From: Burkholderiales bacterium | GTDB lineage: Bacteria; Pseudomonadota; Gammaproteobacteria; Burkholderiales; Casimicrobiaceae | Reading direction: 5' to 3' | NCBI GenBank assembly: GCA_016790165.1 | Contig: JAEUPL010000006.1 | Coordinates: forward strand, 186,001 to 250,000 | DNA: 64,000 nucleotides | Shown: piece by piece, positions 1-9,160 of the stretch | Layout of the letters: the number at the start of each line of letters is the position of its first letter | How positions within the stretch are numbered: the stretch's first letter is position 1 | Notes under the pieces: generated by a model | The model's database searches: none | What the model saw: the letters and a program-made list of their open reading frames with translations, nothing else | What the model was told of the DNA's origin: nothing | Position numbers and translations under genes: made by a program

Positions 1-87
1 GGAAATCCGCATGCGGCCCTGTACCCACTCCGAGCCGAAGTGCAGTGTGCGGTAGCCAAGGTGTTCCGAGATCAGCAGGTCAGACAT
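1..87 (-). CDS. Spermidine synthase-like protein, N-terminal fragment
   Basis: An open frame starts at the ATG at 87 (minus strand) and runs off the left edge, so only 29 residues are visible. They read as the N-terminus typical of betaproteobacterial spermidine-synthase-fold proteins: a short start followed by the motif YRTLHFGSEWVQGRMRI, which in that family precedes the methyltransferase-like fold. The family transfers aminopropyl groups or is a catalytically uncertain relative. The fragment is too short to say which. It points the same way as the VOC gene that follows on the minus strand. Confidence 0.6.
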   Translation of the reverse strand, partial: MSDLLISEHLGYRTLHFGSEWVQGRMRIS

Positions 88-185
88 GGACTGCGTGCAG
101 GGGGCGTCGGGGACGCAATCTGGCGATTTTTCATGTTCGCGGCGTCATGGGGCAGGTGGCCGCGCGGATTGGCTTTCGAGTGTGC

Positions 186-632
186 CTACTTCGCGAAGAG
201 CTGCGAGATGTTTTCAAACGCCTTCACTTCGATGGCGTTGCCGGACGGGTCAAGGAAAAACATCGTGGCCTGTTCGCCAGGCAACCCTTTGAACCGAATG
301 TAGGGTTCGATCACGAACTGGATGCCATGACCGCGCAGTCGTTCGGCCAGCGCATGCCATTCGGGCATCGGCAGAACGATTCCGAAGTGCCGCGCTGGAA
401 CCTGATGATCATCGACGCGGCTGTGGGCTCTGATGCCCAATTCCTCGGGCGCAACGTGCGCCACGATTTGATGGCCGTAGAAATTGAAATCAGCCCACTC
501 GCCCTCGCTCACGCGTCCTTCGCTGCAGCCAAGCACGTCGCCATAGAAGCGGCGGGCCACCGCCAAATCATGCACAGGGAAAGCGAGGTGGAATGGATGG
601 AGCAGGGCGGGGTTCGTGGTGGGGGCTTGCAT
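186..632 (-). CDS. VOC (glyoxalase/dioxygenase superfamily) protein
   Basis: A 148-residue protein with one vicinal-oxygen-chelate domain. The N-terminal strand reads [25 protein letters not shown], split here as [12 protein letters not shown] followed by [11 protein letters not shown], with a first metal-ligand-type His. The C-terminal [15 protein letters not shown] motif carries the conserved Glu. I chose the ATG at 632 because the domain begins about ten residues later. The family includes glyoxalase I, dioxygenases and antibiotic-resistance proteins; the substrate cannot be read from sequence. It is divergent from ribBA, about 140 bases away. Confidence 0.8.
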   Translation of the reverse strand: MQAPTTNPALLHPFHLAFPVHDLAVARRFYGDVLGCSEGRVSEGEWADFNFYGHQIVAHVAPEELGIRAHSRVDDHQVPARHFGIVLPMPEWHALAERLRGHGIQFVIEPYIRFKGLPGEQATMFFLDPSGNAIEVKAFENISQLFAK

Positions 633-769
633 GGTTTTGAAGTGGCCAGACGCGGGTGACACAAATTTGGAGGCGGCTCAGTCCCATCGTTCAGGCGGGT
701 ACAAGTCGCGGCGAGCGAAATAGAATACGCCATTCCGCTCCTTCTAGCCTCGTGCTTTCGCTCTTTATC

Positions 770-1945
770 ATGCCGACGCCCAAATCCATGCTTTCCGCCG
801 CCCGCGACGCCGGCGCTGGCACCAGTACAGGTGCCTCGAGCAGCGAGGCTGCAGCGTCGACCGTCCTCTCCAGCATTCCTGAGATCATTGCAGAGCTCAA
901 GGCCGGACGTATGGTAATTCTGGTCGACGAGGAGGATCGCGAAAACGAAGGGGACCTCGTCCTGGCGGCCGAGTTTGTCACACCGGCGGCGATCAACTTC
1001 ATGGCGAAACATGGGCGTGGCTTGATCTGCCTCACTTTGACCGCCGAGCGCTGCGAGCAACTGAGCCTGCCACTGATGGCGAGCACCAACCGGTCGGGAT
1101 TTGGAACCAACTTCACTGTCTCGATTGAGGCGGCCGAAGGCGTGTCGAGTGGCATCTCGGCCGCGGATCGGGCGCGAACGGTTCAAGCTGCCGTTGCGTT
1201 CAATGCCAAACCCGAAGACCTGGTGCAACCGGGGCACATCTTTCCGCTCATGGCGCGTCCCGGTGGAGTACTCATGCGCGCTGGTCATACCGAAGCCGGC
1301 TGTGATCTCACCCGTATGGCGGGGCTGACACCGGCGGCTGTCATTTGCGAAGTCATGAAGGACGACGGCACCATGGCCCGCCTGCCGGATCTGCAGGTTT
1401 TCGCGGCGCAGCACGGCCTGAAAATTGGGGCCATTACGGATTTGATCCAGTACCGTGCGGCACAGGAAAATCTCGTCGAGTGCGTTGGGCAGCGTCCGCT
1501 CAGCACAGCGCAGGGGCCCTTCGTGCTCAAAGTCTTTCGCGAGAAGTTGACCGACGCAACCCACCTTGCCATAGTCAAAGGAATGCCGACACCGGAGACC
1601 GAGACGCTGGTGCGCGTGCACGAACCGCTCTCCGTCATTGACGTGCTGGACGCGGACAGCGGCGTGCATTCGTGGAGCATCGCGCGTGCGTTGACGCGTT
1701 TGCAACAGGCGGATTGCGGTGTACTGGTTCTATTGCACCAAAGCGAGTCTTCCGCAGAGTTGCGCGAGCGAGCGCTCAATCCTAAACCGCTTAACGCGCA
1801 TCGCATGGATTTGCGCACCTACGGCGTTGGCGCACAAATTTTGCGCGCACTGAACGTGCGCAAGATGCGCGTGCTCGCCAAGCCCCGGCGCATGCCGTCG
1901 ATGACCGGCTTCGATCTTGAGGTGGTTGGCTACGAAGCGCCCTGA
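770..1945 (+). CDS. ribBA: 3,4-dihydroxy-2-butanone-4-phosphate synthase with degenerate GTP cyclohydrolase II-like domain
   Basis: Forms the four-carbon riboflavin precursor from ribulose 5-phosphate. The N-terminal domain has the RibB signatures [21 protein letters not shown] and [11 protein letters not shown], and looks intact. The C-terminal half resembles GTP cyclohydrolase II and keeps [17 protein letters not shown], but the segment where RibA carries its three zinc cysteines reads [18 protein letters not shown], with no cysteine. The GCHII half is therefore probably not catalytic, and a separate ribA would be needed elsewhere. The ATG at 770 is chosen because the upstream in-frame residues look non-coding. 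No FMN riboswitch was found in the leader. It heads the rib/nusB cluster. Confidence 0.9.
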   Translation: MPTPKSMLSAARDAGAGTSTGASSSEAAASTVLSSIPEIIAELKAGRMVILVDEEDRENEGDLVLAAEFVTPAAINFMAKHGRGLICLTLTAERCEQLSLPLMASTNRSGFGTNFTVSIEAAEGVSSGISAADRARTVQAAVAFNAKPEDLVQPGHIFPLMARPGGVLMRAGHTEAGCDLTRMAGLTPAAVICEVMKDDGTMARLPDLQVFAAQHGLKIGAITDLIQYRAAQENLVECVGQRPLSTAQGPFVLKVFREKLTDATHLAIVKGMPTPETETLVRVHEPLSVIDVLDADSGVHSWSIARALTRLQQADCGVLVLLHQSESSAELRERALNPKPLNAHRMDLRTYGVGAQILRALNVRKMRVLAKPRRMPSMTGFDLEVVGYEAP

Positions 1946-2021
1946 ACGCTCCCTCACAGCCAAATAGCCCCGACCGACGCTGCGGAAACGACGCAATCGA
2001 ATCAACAAACCAAGATATCTC

Positions 2022-2495
2022 ATGGCACTCAAACCTCTCATGAAACTGCGCGGCTCCGGTCTTCGCATTGGCATCGTCACCGCACGTTTCAACGAACCAA
2101 TTTGTGAGCAATTGCTGGCGGGCGCTCGCAAGGCGCTCGACGAGATGGGCGTGGATGGCAATGACGTTGCCGAGGTCACCGTGCCCGGCGCACTGGAAAT
2201 CCCGCTGGCACTGCAGTCATTTGCGGCGACCGAGCAATTTGATGCGCTGGTCGCACTTGGTTGCGTCATCAAGGGCGATACGTATCACTTTGAGGTCGTA
2301 TGCAATGAGTCCGCTGCCGGCATCACGCGCGTCGGACTAGATCTTGACATCGCGATCGGCAACGGCGTGTTGACGACCTTCACTGAAGCGCAGGCTCAGA
2401 GCCGCGCCGCGCAAAAGGGCTTCGAGGCGGCACAGGCCGCCGTCGAAATGGCGCTGCTACAGGAATGGACGCATTCCCAGTTTGGCGACGCCTGA
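2022..2495 (+). CDS. ribH: 6,7-dimethyl-8-ribityllumazine synthase
   Basis: Condenses the RibB product with 5-amino-6-ribitylaminouracil to lumazine, the penultimate riboflavin step. The 157-residue length is normal. Family landmarks are IGIVTARFNEPI near the start, the VPGALEIPLA loop, and GDTYHFEVVCNESAAGI containing the conserved catalytic His. The C-terminal segment NGVLTTFTEAQAQSRA is also typical. The gene follows ribBA by 76 bases and precedes nusB by 32, so cotranscription is likely. Confidence 0.95.
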   Translation: MALKPLMKLRGSGLRIGIVTARFNEPICEQLLAGARKALDEMGVDGNDVAEVTVPGALEIPLALQSFAATEQFDALVALGCVIKGDTYHFEVVCNESAAGITRVGLDLDIAIGNGVLTTFTEAQAQSRAAQKGFEAAQAAVEMALLQEWTHSQFGDA

Positions 2496-2527
2496 GTCAC
2501 ATCAATGCGACTGTGAGTCAATCGAGC

Positions 2528-3034
2528 ATGTCTGACCTACCCAAACCCAACGCCACGGACGTTGCCACGGCAAGCGCCAATGCCAACCCGCGGCCCAAGT
2601 CCGCCCGGCGCTGGGCTCGCGAGTTCGCCGTCCAGGCGCTTTACGAATGGCTCGTCGCGGGGCACGAAACCGCATCGATCCGTCTGCGCACTGAAGGCGA
2701 GACCGATTTCAAGCGTTGCGACCGCGATTTTTACCGCGACCTGTGGGCCGGCGTCACCGCTGAGGCCGACGGTCTGACTGCCATGATCCAGCCGCACGTT
2801 GATCGGCCGTTGCCGCAGATCAGTCCGATCGAGCGCAGCATTGTGCTGATCGGTGCCTGGGAGTTGCACCATCGGCTGGACATTCCATATCGAGTGGTGA
2901 TCAATGAGTCGGTAGAACTCGCCAAAACCTTCGGTGGCACGGACGGTCACAAATGGGTGAACGGTGTGCTCGACAAACTTGCGCCGACGTTGCGTGCCGA
3001 TGAAGTCGCAGCGCGCGTGATCAGACCCCGGTGA
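2528..3034 (+). CDS. nusB: Transcription antitermination factor NusB
   Basis: All-helical RNA-binding protein that, with NusE (S10), binds boxA RNA in rRNA antitermination. The start at 2528 gives 168 residues, about 20 longer than many NusB proteins because of a Pro/Ala/Asn-rich N-terminal tail before RRWAREFAVQALYEW. The C-terminal signature IPYRVVINESVELAKTFGGT and the KWVNGVLDKLAP helix are clear. The ribH-nusB-thiL order is conserved in many Proteobacteria. Confidence 0.92.
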   Translation: MSDLPKPNATDVATASANANPRPKSARRWAREFAVQALYEWLVAGHETASIRLRTEGETDFKRCDRDFYRDLWAGVTAEADGLTAMIQPHVDRPLPQISPIERSIVLIGAWELHHRLDIPYRVVINESVELAKTFGGTDGHKWVNGVLDKLAPTLRADEVAARVIRPR

Positions 3035-3101
3035 GAGACGCCCACAGCGTGCAGGGCGTGCACAGACTCGTACCTCTCGGCGCAACGGCTTAGCGTACGA
3101 C

Positions 3102-4151
3102 ATGACCGAATTCGAACTGATTGCCAGGTATTTCCAGCGACGGTCGCCGTCGGCGCTGGTGGGCAACGGTGACGATTGCGCTGTGATCGCGCCTACGCCG
3201 GGTCACGCGTTTGCGGTTACTACTGATACGCTGATCGAAGGCCGTCACTTTTTGCCTACGCTGCTTCCGGAGAAATTGGGGCGCCGCGCAGTGCATGTGA
3301 ACCTCAGCGATTTGGCAGCGATGGGCGCACAGCCCCGCTTTGCGCTGCTGTCGCTCACGCTGCCTGCAATTGACGAGGGTTGGGTCGCCGCGTTCTCGCG
3401 TGGCCTGTGGTCCGCGCTGAACGAATTTTCCGTTGAACTGGTGGGCGGCAACACAACGCGTGGCGCGTTGTCGGTGAGCCTGACCGCGTTCGGCGAAGTG
3501 GCGCCCGGCCGGGCGTTGTTGCGCTCTGGGGCGAGGTCAGGCCACGACCTCTGGGTGAGCGGCCCACTCGGCGATGCCGGTTGGGCGCTGACAGCCCTGT
3601 TGCAGGATCGTGACGGCGCGGGCCAAATTGCCGTGACTGCCACCACCGAGCAAATTGAAAGGTACGAGTCCCCGACGGCGCGCGTCGGGCTGGGCCTCGA
3701 TCTGCGCGGCGTGGCCAGCAGCTGCATCGATATTTCCGATGGCTTGCTCAGCGAAGCGGGGCACCTTGCGACCGCGTCCGGCGTCGGCATGGACATCTAT
3801 CTCTCTGCGATTCCGACCGGCGTCGCCCAGGTGCGATACGACGACGTTGCGGACGCCGCTGGCAAGCTGTCGGCCCACGCGATCACGACCGACGTCCACG
3901 CCGCGTGCCGAGCGCTCCTCGCTCAGCGTTGCGTGCTGCACACGGGGGACGCCTATGAGCTACTGTTCACCGCCGCACCGCGCCACCGCGCCACCATCGA
4001 AGGGCTGTTCTCCAAGCACGCGTTGGCCGGCGCTCGCATCGGTGTTGTCACGTCGGCGCGGCCCGGGGCGAATGTCTGCGTGCTCGACGCACGCGGCCGG
4101 CCCCTCGACATTGAGGCGACCGGTTGGGATCACTTCGCGGAGGTGCCATGA
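3102..4151 (+). CDS. thiL: Thiamine-monophosphate kinase
   Basis: Phosphorylates thiamine monophosphate to thiamine pyrophosphate. 349 residues, AIR-synthase/PurM fold. Landmarks: start MTEFELIARYF, GNGDDCAVI acidic metal/ATP-binding segment, TDTLIEGRHF, NLSDLAAMGA, ELVGGNTTRG and CIDISDGLLSEAGH. Its stop overlaps the pgpA start in an ATGA, indicating translational coupling. It matters for the thiamine salvage operon at 60-63 kb: any thiamine kinase there would feed this enzyme. Confidence 0.95.
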   Translation: MTEFELIARYFQRRSPSALVGNGDDCAVIAPTPGHAFAVTTDTLIEGRHFLPTLLPEKLGRRAVHVNLSDLAAMGAQPRFALLSLTLPAIDEGWVAAFSRGLWSALNEFSVELVGGNTTRGALSVSLTAFGEVAPGRALLRSGARSGHDLWVSGPLGDAGWALTALLQDRDGAGQIAVTATTEQIERYESPTARVGLGLDLRGVASSCIDISDGLLSEAGHLATASGVGMDIYLSAIPTGVAQVRYDDVADAAGKLSAHAITTDVHAACRALLAQRCVLHTGDAYELLFTAAPRHRATIEGLFSKHALAGARIGVVTSARPGANVCVLDARGRPLDIEATGWDHFAEVP

Positions 4152-4657
4152 CTGAACTCGAACCGGGGCGTGCGCCGCCGGTGCGCCCGACTTTGCGCTT
4201 CATGCTGTCGCACCCGGCGCACGTGATCTCGCTGGGTTTGGGTTCCGGTCTGGCGCCGGTCGCGCCCGGTACGTTTGGCACGTTGTTGGGCTGGCTCGCA
4301 ACGCGATATCTTCACCCGATGCTGGGTGATGTGGCCATGTTTGCGCTCCTCGGTGTGGCGTTGCTGCTTGGCACATGGGCGGTCGGCGTTACGGGGCGAG
4401 CGCTGGGCGAAAGCGACCACGGTGCCATTGTGTGGGACGAGGTGGTGGCGATAGCCATCATCACGGCGATGTTGCCCGGTGCGACGACCAAGCAGGTGTG
4501 GGCCTTCCTGTTGTTCAGGCTGCTCGACATCGCGAAGCCCGGGCCTGTGGGATGGGCGGATCGGCGCGTCAAAGGCGCCGTGGGCGTGATGCTCGACGAT
4601 TTGGTGGCTGCCGCGCTGACCTTGCTGGCCGTGGCGTTCTGGATTCGCCTCCTTTAG
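4148..4657 (+). CDS. pgpA: Phosphatidylglycerophosphatase A
   Basis: Membrane phosphatase that converts phosphatidylglycerophosphate to phosphatidylglycerol. The start at 4148 overlaps the thiL stop (ATGA) and gives 169 residues. Visible family features are the GLGSGLAPVAPGTFGTLLGW segment near the N-terminus, WDEVVAIAI, FRLLDIAKPGPVGWADR and a C-terminal membrane helix. About four hydrophobic segments are present, as expected. It sits in the usual thiL-pgpA-pncC order. Confidence 0.93.
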   Translation: MTELEPGRAPPVRPTLRFMLSHPAHVISLGLGSGLAPVAPGTFGTLLGWLATRYLHPMLGDVAMFALLGVALLLGTWAVGVTGRALGESDHGAIVWDEVVAIAIITAMLPGATTKQVWAFLLFRLLDIAKPGPVGWADRRVKGAVGVMLDDLVAAALTLLAVAFWIRLL

Positions 4658-4660
4658 CGC

Positions 4661-5215
4661 ATGATGTCACCCTCGATCAACCACGCCCTGCATCCTGAAT
4701 GGCTTGCGCTCGCTACCCATCTTGGGCGCATAGCCAGTGCGCGCGCTGCGATGGTCGCTGGTGCCGAGAGCTGCACCGGCGGACTGATCGCGGCAACACT
4801 CACGGCAGTGGGCGGCTCATCGACGTGGTTTGATCGAGCGTTTGTCACGTATAGCAACGAGGCCAAACAAGAACTGATCGGTGTGTCAGCGGCGACCCTG
4901 GCCCGCCACGGCGCGGTGAGCGAGCCCACAGCCACCGAGATGGCACGCGGTGCGCTTCGAACCAGCCACGCCACATTGGCTTACGCCGTCACTGGCATCG
5001 CCGGCCCGAGCGGTGGTAGCGCAGACAAACCGGTCGGAACCGTCTGCTTCGCTTTCGCAGATCAGCACGGCGTACAGTCCTCGACAGCACGTTTTTCTGG
5101 CGACCGCAGCGCCGTGCGCGAGCAGAGCGTTAACTACGTGCTTGGCGAATTGGTGCGCAGGCTGGAAATTGCGGCGCCGCTCGGCGCTGAGACCGTGCCA
5201 GAATCTCGCCTGTGA
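4661..5215 (+). CDS. pncC: Nicotinamide-nucleotide amidohydrolase (CinA C-terminal domain family)
   Basis: A 184-residue stand-alone CinA C-terminal-type protein, which deamidates NMN to nicotinate mononucleotide in pyridine nucleotide recycling. The motifs [42 protein letters not shown] and [20 protein letters not shown] are all present. The N-terminal molybdopterin-binding-like domain of full CinA is absent, as is usual in betaproteobacteria. Two adjacent ATG codons at 4661 and 4664 make the first residue ambiguous. It lies 3 bases after pgpA. Confidence 0.9.
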   Translation: MMSPSINHALHPEWLALATHLGRIASARAAMVAGAESCTGGLIAATLTAVGGSSTWFDRAFVTYSNEAKQELIGVSAATLARHGAVSEPTATEMARGALRTSHATLAYAVTGIAGPSGGSADKPVGTVCFAFADQHGVQSSTARFSGDRSAVREQSVNYVLGELVRRLEIAAPLGAETVPESRL

Positions 5216-5237
5216 TCAACGACTTCCGTCTGCAGCG

Positions 5238-5798
5238 ATGAAATGTCCGTTTTGCGGTTCACTCGAGACGCAGGTGATTGACTCCCGTGTGTCCGAGACC
5301 GGTGACGCGATTCGCCGACGGCGCAAGTGCATGAATTGCGACAAACGGTTCACCACGTTTGAGACGGTTGAAATGCGTATGCCGCAGGTCGTCAAGAGCA
5401 ATGGCACGCGGATAGACTTCAATGTCGAAAAGATACGCACTGGCTTCAACCGCGCATTGCATAAACGATTTGTTCCCACCGAATTCGTCGATCAGGCCAT
5501 TGCACGAATTACCGCAAACGTGCACAGCCTGGGCGAGCGGGAAATTTCCTCGCGCAGCATTGGCGAAATGGTCATGGCCGAACTCTACAAGCTCGACAAG
5601 ATTGCCTACATTCGCTTCGCTTCGGTTTACAAGTCGTTTCAGGACGTCGAAGATTTCCGCTCGGCATTGCACGAAGTAGAGCGTCCGCCCGGCATTAAGG
5701 GCGGTAAGGCGGGCGCGAAACCCGGTAGCAAGGGAGCGGCGGGGCCGGGCAACAAGGCGCGGGTTGCCGTCGTAAAGTCACGCCCGACGTCGGCCTGA
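5238..5798 (+). CDS. nrdR: Transcriptional repressor NrdR
   Basis: Zinc-ribbon plus ATP-cone repressor of ribonucleotide reductase genes. It begins [17 protein letters not shown] and has the second zinc pair in [10 protein letters not shown], so four cysteines are intact. The ATP-cone runs from about residue 45 to 135. At 186 residues it is longer than the usual 150-160 because of a Gly/Lys/Ala-rich tail after VERPPGI that looks disordered. The start at 5238 is fixed by the zinc ribbon. In many relatives nrdR-ribD-ribE precede ribBA; here they follow pncC. Confidence 0.93.
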   Translation: MKCPFCGSLETQVIDSRVSETGDAIRRRRKCMNCDKRFTTFETVEMRMPQVVKSNGTRIDFNVEKIRTGFNRALHKRFVPTEFVDQAIARITANVHSLGEREISSRSIGEMVMAELYKLDKIAYIRFASVYKSFQDVEDFRSALHEVERPPGIKGGKAGAKPGSKGAAGPGNKARVAVVKSRPTSA

Positions 5799-5804
5799 TT
5801 GCTT

Positions 5805-6908
5805 ATGTTCAGCGCGGTCGATGAACAGCACATGCGCCGCGCGCTCGCGCTGGCGGCGCTTGCCATGAACCATGCCACGCCCAATCCGCGCGTCGGGTGC
5901 GTCATCGTCCGGGACGGAATCGTGTTGGCCGAAGGCTTCACGCAGCCGCCTGGCGAGCCGCACGCAGAGGCGCACGCCATTCGCAGCGCCCGATCACGCG
6001 GTGTGTCGCTTGACGGCGCCACGGCCTACGTGACGCTCGAGCCCTGCAACCACTTCGGGCGCACGCCGCCGTGCACCGAAGGTCTCGTCGCAGCAGGTGT
6101 TGCGCGCGTGGTTGCAGCGATGGAAGACCCCAACCCGAAAGTCAGTGGTCGCGGATTTTCCCGTCTGCGTGAGGCCGGCATCGACGTGCGCGTTGGCCTC
6201 TGCGCGCACGACGCGATCGAACTCAATATCGGTTTCATCAAACGCATGACCACTGGACTACCCTGGGTCCGGTGCAAAGTGGCCGCGAGCGTTGATGGTC
6301 GCAGCGCGCTGTCGAACGGCGAATCGCAGTGGATTACCGGCCCTGAGGCCCGTCGTGACGGTCACTACTGGCGTGCCCGCGCCTGCGCCATTCTTACCGG
6401 GTGCGGTACCGTCAAATCTGATGACCCGCAAATGACGGTCCGCGATGTCTTGCCGCCGTTACCTGCTCTCACGCTACGTCAGCCCCTACGCGTCGTGTTT
6501 GATCATCTCGGCGACATCCCCCCCACCGCACGCGTGCTGCGCGGCGGAGCGGTGGTTTACTGTGCGGACCGTAGACCGCAGAAGCTACTGGGCGACGTGG
6601 AGGTTGTTAGCCTTCCAGACAAAGTGAATTCGGCCAAGATCGACATGGCCGCCGCGCTACAGGACCTCGCCGGGCGTGGTGTCAACGAATTGCACGTTGA
6701 AGCCGGAGCGCGGCTGATGGGGCCGATGATCGCCGCCGGGCTGGTCGACGAGTTGTTGATCTACTTGGCGCCAAAGATTCTTGGCCGTGACGCGCGTGAG
6801 ATGTTCAGTCTGGCCGAACCCCTTAAGCTGGCCGACGCAGTGCAGTTTGACGTTCACGACGTCACCCGCGTCGGCACTGATGTGCGCATGATTCTGCGGG
6901 CCACGTGA
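5805..6908 (+). CDS. ribD: Bifunctional diaminohydroxyphosphoribosylaminopyrimidine deaminase / reductase
   Basis: Carries out the deamination and side-chain reduction steps of riboflavin synthesis. The N-terminal deaminase has the zinc motif PHAEAHAI and the CxxxxxxxxC pair in PCNHFGRTPPC. The C-terminal reductase begins near VRCKVAASVDGRSAL and contains WITGPEARRDGHYWRA and HVEAGARLMGPMIAAGLVDE. The ATG at 5805 is preferred over an upstream TTG at 5799. It is six bases from the nrdR stop, so the two are probably cotranscribed. Confidence 0.94.
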   Translation: MFSAVDEQHMRRALALAALAMNHATPNPRVGCVIVRDGIVLAEGFTQPPGEPHAEAHAIRSARSRGVSLDGATAYVTLEPCNHFGRTPPCTEGLVAAGVARVVAAMEDPNPKVSGRGFSRLREAGIDVRVGLCAHDAIELNIGFIKRMTTGLPWVRCKVAASVDGRSALSNGESQWITGPEARRDGHYWRARACAILTGCGTVKSDDPQMTVRDVLPPLPALTLRQPLRVVFDHLGDIPPTARVLRGGAVVYCADRRPQKLLGDVEVVSLPDKVNSAKIDMAAALQDLAGRGVNELHVEAGARLMGPMIAAGLVDELLIYLAPKILGRDAREMFSLAEPLKLADAVQFDVHDVTRVGTDVRMILRAT

Positions 6909-6967
6909 TGCAGTCAGTCACGATGGCTGTTAGCCTACAGCGCGGGGCACCTGAACCAACGCTCAAA

Positions 6968-7053
6968 TTCGTGGTGACCTGTCGACGGTCTCCAGGGTAA
7001 TCGCAGCATTCCCGACTCGAACCCGTTGACAGCGAGCTTGTCGAGCCGTGAAC
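6968..7053. repeat. Possible dispersed inverted-repeat remnant between ribD and ribE
   Basis: The 197-base ribD-ribE gap holds TTCGTGGTGACCTGTCGA at 6968-6985 and, further on, GAGCTTGTCGAGCCGTGAAC at 7034-7053. Both resemble halves of the TTCGTGGTGAGC.TGTCGAA palindromic repeat found scattered in many betaproteobacterial genomes. Sequence decay makes this tentative. It separates ribE from the upstream genes. Confidence 0.35.
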
Positions 7054-7105
7054 GACCCCGAGCCAATCTATTCCTTCGTCTTCTGCTGACCGTCTATTAG
7101 AAACT

Positions 7106-7705
7106 ATGTTCACAGGCATCATTACCGGACTCGGTCGCGTCACCGAGCATCTACCGCTCGGTAACGGGCAGCGCATCACGGTTGCATGCGGCGACTGGCC
7201 CCTCGAGGACATTTCGATTGGTGATTCCATCGCACACTCGGGCTGCTGTCTGACAATCGTCGAAAAAGCGCCTGGTCTGCTGCGATCCGACGTATCTGCG
7301 CACTCACTCAGTGTGGTTACTGGTCTGTCGGTCGGTGCGCTGGTAAACCTCGAAAAGTCAGCCACACTGGCCGATAAACTGGGTGGACATCTGGTCACTG
7401 GGCACGTCGATGCCGCTGGCTTGGTGACGCGCTGGGAAAATATCGAAGAGAGCTGGCTACTGGAGGTCGAAGTGCCTGCGGCATTCGGCAAGTACCTTGC
7501 CAAGAAGGGCTCCGTCACGGTGAACGGGGTCAGTCTGACCGTCAACGACGTGAGCGACCAGAGCGACGTCACGCGGTTTCAGATCAACGTCATTCCACAC
7601 ACGTTTCAGGTCACCAATTTTTGTGAGCTCAAGACCGGCGACCGCGTCAATATCGAAATCGACACGATCGCCCGATATGTGGAGCGAATGTTGCAGCGGG
7701 TCTAG
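7106..7705 (+). CDS. ribE: Riboflavin synthase, alpha subunit
   Basis: Dismutates two lumazine molecules to riboflavin. 199 residues made of two tandem lumazine-binding barrels: the first starts MFTGIITGLGRV, the second near KLGGHLVTGHVDAAG. The motifs DSIAHSGCCLTIVE and KGSVTVNGVSLTVNDV mark the equivalent positions of the two barrels. The C-terminal NIEIDTIARYVERML helix drives trimerisation in the family. It is separated from ribD by about 200 bases, so it may have its own promoter. Confidence 0.95.
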   Translation: MFTGIITGLGRVTEHLPLGNGQRITVACGDWPLEDISIGDSIAHSGCCLTIVEKAPGLLRSDVSAHSLSVVTGLSVGALVNLEKSATLADKLGGHLVTGHVDAAGLVTRWENIEESWLLEVEVPAAFGKYLAKKGSVTVNGVSLTVNDVSDQSDVTRFQINVIPHTFQVTNFCELKTGDRVNIEIDTIARYVERMLQRV

Positions 7706-7715
7706 CAACCTGCTC

Positions 7716-7821
7716 GGGAAACGCTGAACAAGGCTCACGCGTGCGTCGCATCGTCGGGCTTGGCAGACAGCTGTCCCAATCCGAAGGGCGACTTATCGCG
7801 AAGTCCTGTTCAGCGTTTCCC
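7716..7821. mobile_element. 106-bp MITE-like palindromic element
   Basis: A perfect 15-base inverted repeat GGGAAACGCTGAACA lies at 7716-7730 and, in reverse complement, at 7807-7821. The similarity continues inward imperfectly for roughly ten more bases (AGGCTCACGCG against GGACTTCGCG). The interior of about 55 bases has no coding potential. This is the shape of a miniature inverted-repeat element. I could not identify a convincing target-site duplication, so a strong hairpin terminator after ribE is the alternative. Confidence 0.5.
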
Positions 7822-7955
7822 TGGCCGATGCTGCGCAACGAGGGTGCACACGCCGCCGGCGGTTGAGCGATTTCGGGGCGGACCACGTTTGTCCGTCAGT
7901 TCCCTACAATCAGTTTCAATTCCCCCATCCACTATTTTGCGGCGAAAGCGTCTCT

Positions 7956-9143
7956 ATGGCCTCCCCTAAAGCCACCTTCAACTGGAGCGATCCACTCCTG
8001 CTTGACCAGCAACTCACCGACGATGAGCGCATGGTGCGTGATACCGCGCAGCAGTATGCACAGGACCAGCTCCTGCCGCGCGTGACGGAGGCTTTCCGGC
8101 AGGAGCACACTGACCCCGCAATCTTTCGTGAGATGGGGGCGCTTGGTTTGCTGGGGCCGACCATTCCGGAGCAGTATGGTGGAGCGGGGCTGAACTACGT
8201 CTGCTACGGCCTCATAGCGCGCGAGGTCGAGCGCGTCGACTCCGGCTATCGCTCGATGATGAGCGTGCAGAGTTCGCTGGTCATGGTGCCGATTCACGAG
8301 TTCGGCAGCGAAGCACAAAAGCAAAAGTACCTGCCGAAACTTGCCACCGGTGAGTGGATCGGCTGCTTCGGACTGACTGAACCGAACCACGGCTCTGACC
8401 CCGCGAGCATGATCACCCGTGCCCGCAGTGTGCCGGGGGGCTTTTCGCTCACCGGCGCCAAGATGTGGATCTCCAACTCACCGTTCGCCGATGTGTTCGT
8501 CGTGTGGGCCAAAAACGACGAAGGCCGCATTCGCGGCTATATCCTTGAGAAAGGGATGAAGGGGCTATCGGCGCCGGCGATCAAGGGCAAGGTCGGACTG
8601 CGTGCGTCGACGACGGGCGAGATCGTGATGGACGAAGTGTTCGTGCCGGCAGAGAATGAAATGCCTCGTGTCGAAGGCCTGAAAGGGCCGTTCACCTGTC
8701 TCAACAGCGCTCGCTATGGCATCGCATGGGGGGCGCTGGGCGCAGCGGAGGACTGCTGGCACCGCGCGCGGCAGTATGTGCTCGACCGAAAACAGTTTGG
8801 TCGTCCGCTAGCCGCCAATCAGCTCATTCAGAAGAAACTCGCGGACATGCAGACTGAGATCACACTGGGACTGCAAGGCTGCCTGCGCCTGGGGCGCATG
8901 AAAGATGAAGGGACGGCCTCGGTCGAGATCACCAGCATCATGAAGCGAAACAGTTGCGGCAAGTCGCTCGACATCGCCCGCCTGGCGCGCGACATGATGG
9001 GCGGCAATGGCATCAGCGACGAGTTCGGCGTGGCGCGCCACCTTGTAAATCTCGAGGTTGTGAACACCTATGAAGGTACACATGACATCCATGCACTGAT
9101 TCTCGGTCGCGCGCAGACCGGCATCGCGGCCTTCTCCAACTGA
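7956..9143 (+). CDS. gcdH: Glutaryl-CoA dehydrogenase (acyl-CoA dehydrogenase family)
   Basis: Oxidatively decarboxylates glutaryl-CoA to crotonyl-CoA, passing electrons to ETF. 395 residues with the full acyl-CoA dehydrogenase fold: [13 protein letters not shown] (FAD/substrate loop), [38 protein letters not shown] and the C-terminal [20 protein letters not shown], whose Glu is the catalytic base. The N-terminal segment [20 protein letters not shown] and [19 protein letters not shown] are typical of the glutaryl-CoA branch. The start at 7956 matches this N-terminus. It is a catabolic gene at the edge of the aromatic island. Confidence 0.88.
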   Translation: MASPKATFNWSDPLLLDQQLTDDERMVRDTAQQYAQDQLLPRVTEAFRQEHTDPAIFREMGALGLLGPTIPEQYGGAGLNYVCYGLIAREVERVDSGYRSMMSVQSSLVMVPIHEFGSEAQKQKYLPKLATGEWIGCFGLTEPNHGSDPASMITRARSVPGGFSLTGAKMWISNSPFADVFVVWAKNDEGRIRGYILEKGMKGLSAPAIKGKVGLRASTTGEIVMDEVFVPAENEMPRVEGLKGPFTCLNSARYGIAWGALGAAEDCWHRARQYVLDRKQFGRPLAANQLIQKKLADMQTEITLGLQGCLRLGRMKDEGTASVEITSIMKRNSCGKSLDIARLARDMMGGNGISDEFGVARHLVNLEVVNTYEGTHDIHALILGRAQTGIAAFSN

Positions 9144-9160
9144 ATGTAATCGGGCGCACC

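Noticed and set aside
633-769. Search for an FMN riboswitch ahead of ribBA
   Set aside because: The conserved FMN element cores are not present in the short leader or in the ribD-ribE gap.
509-1705. A 398-codon minus-strand frame across ribBA
   Set aside because: It is antisense to the clear RibBA domains and overlaps the VOC gene in a different frame; composition is shadow-like.
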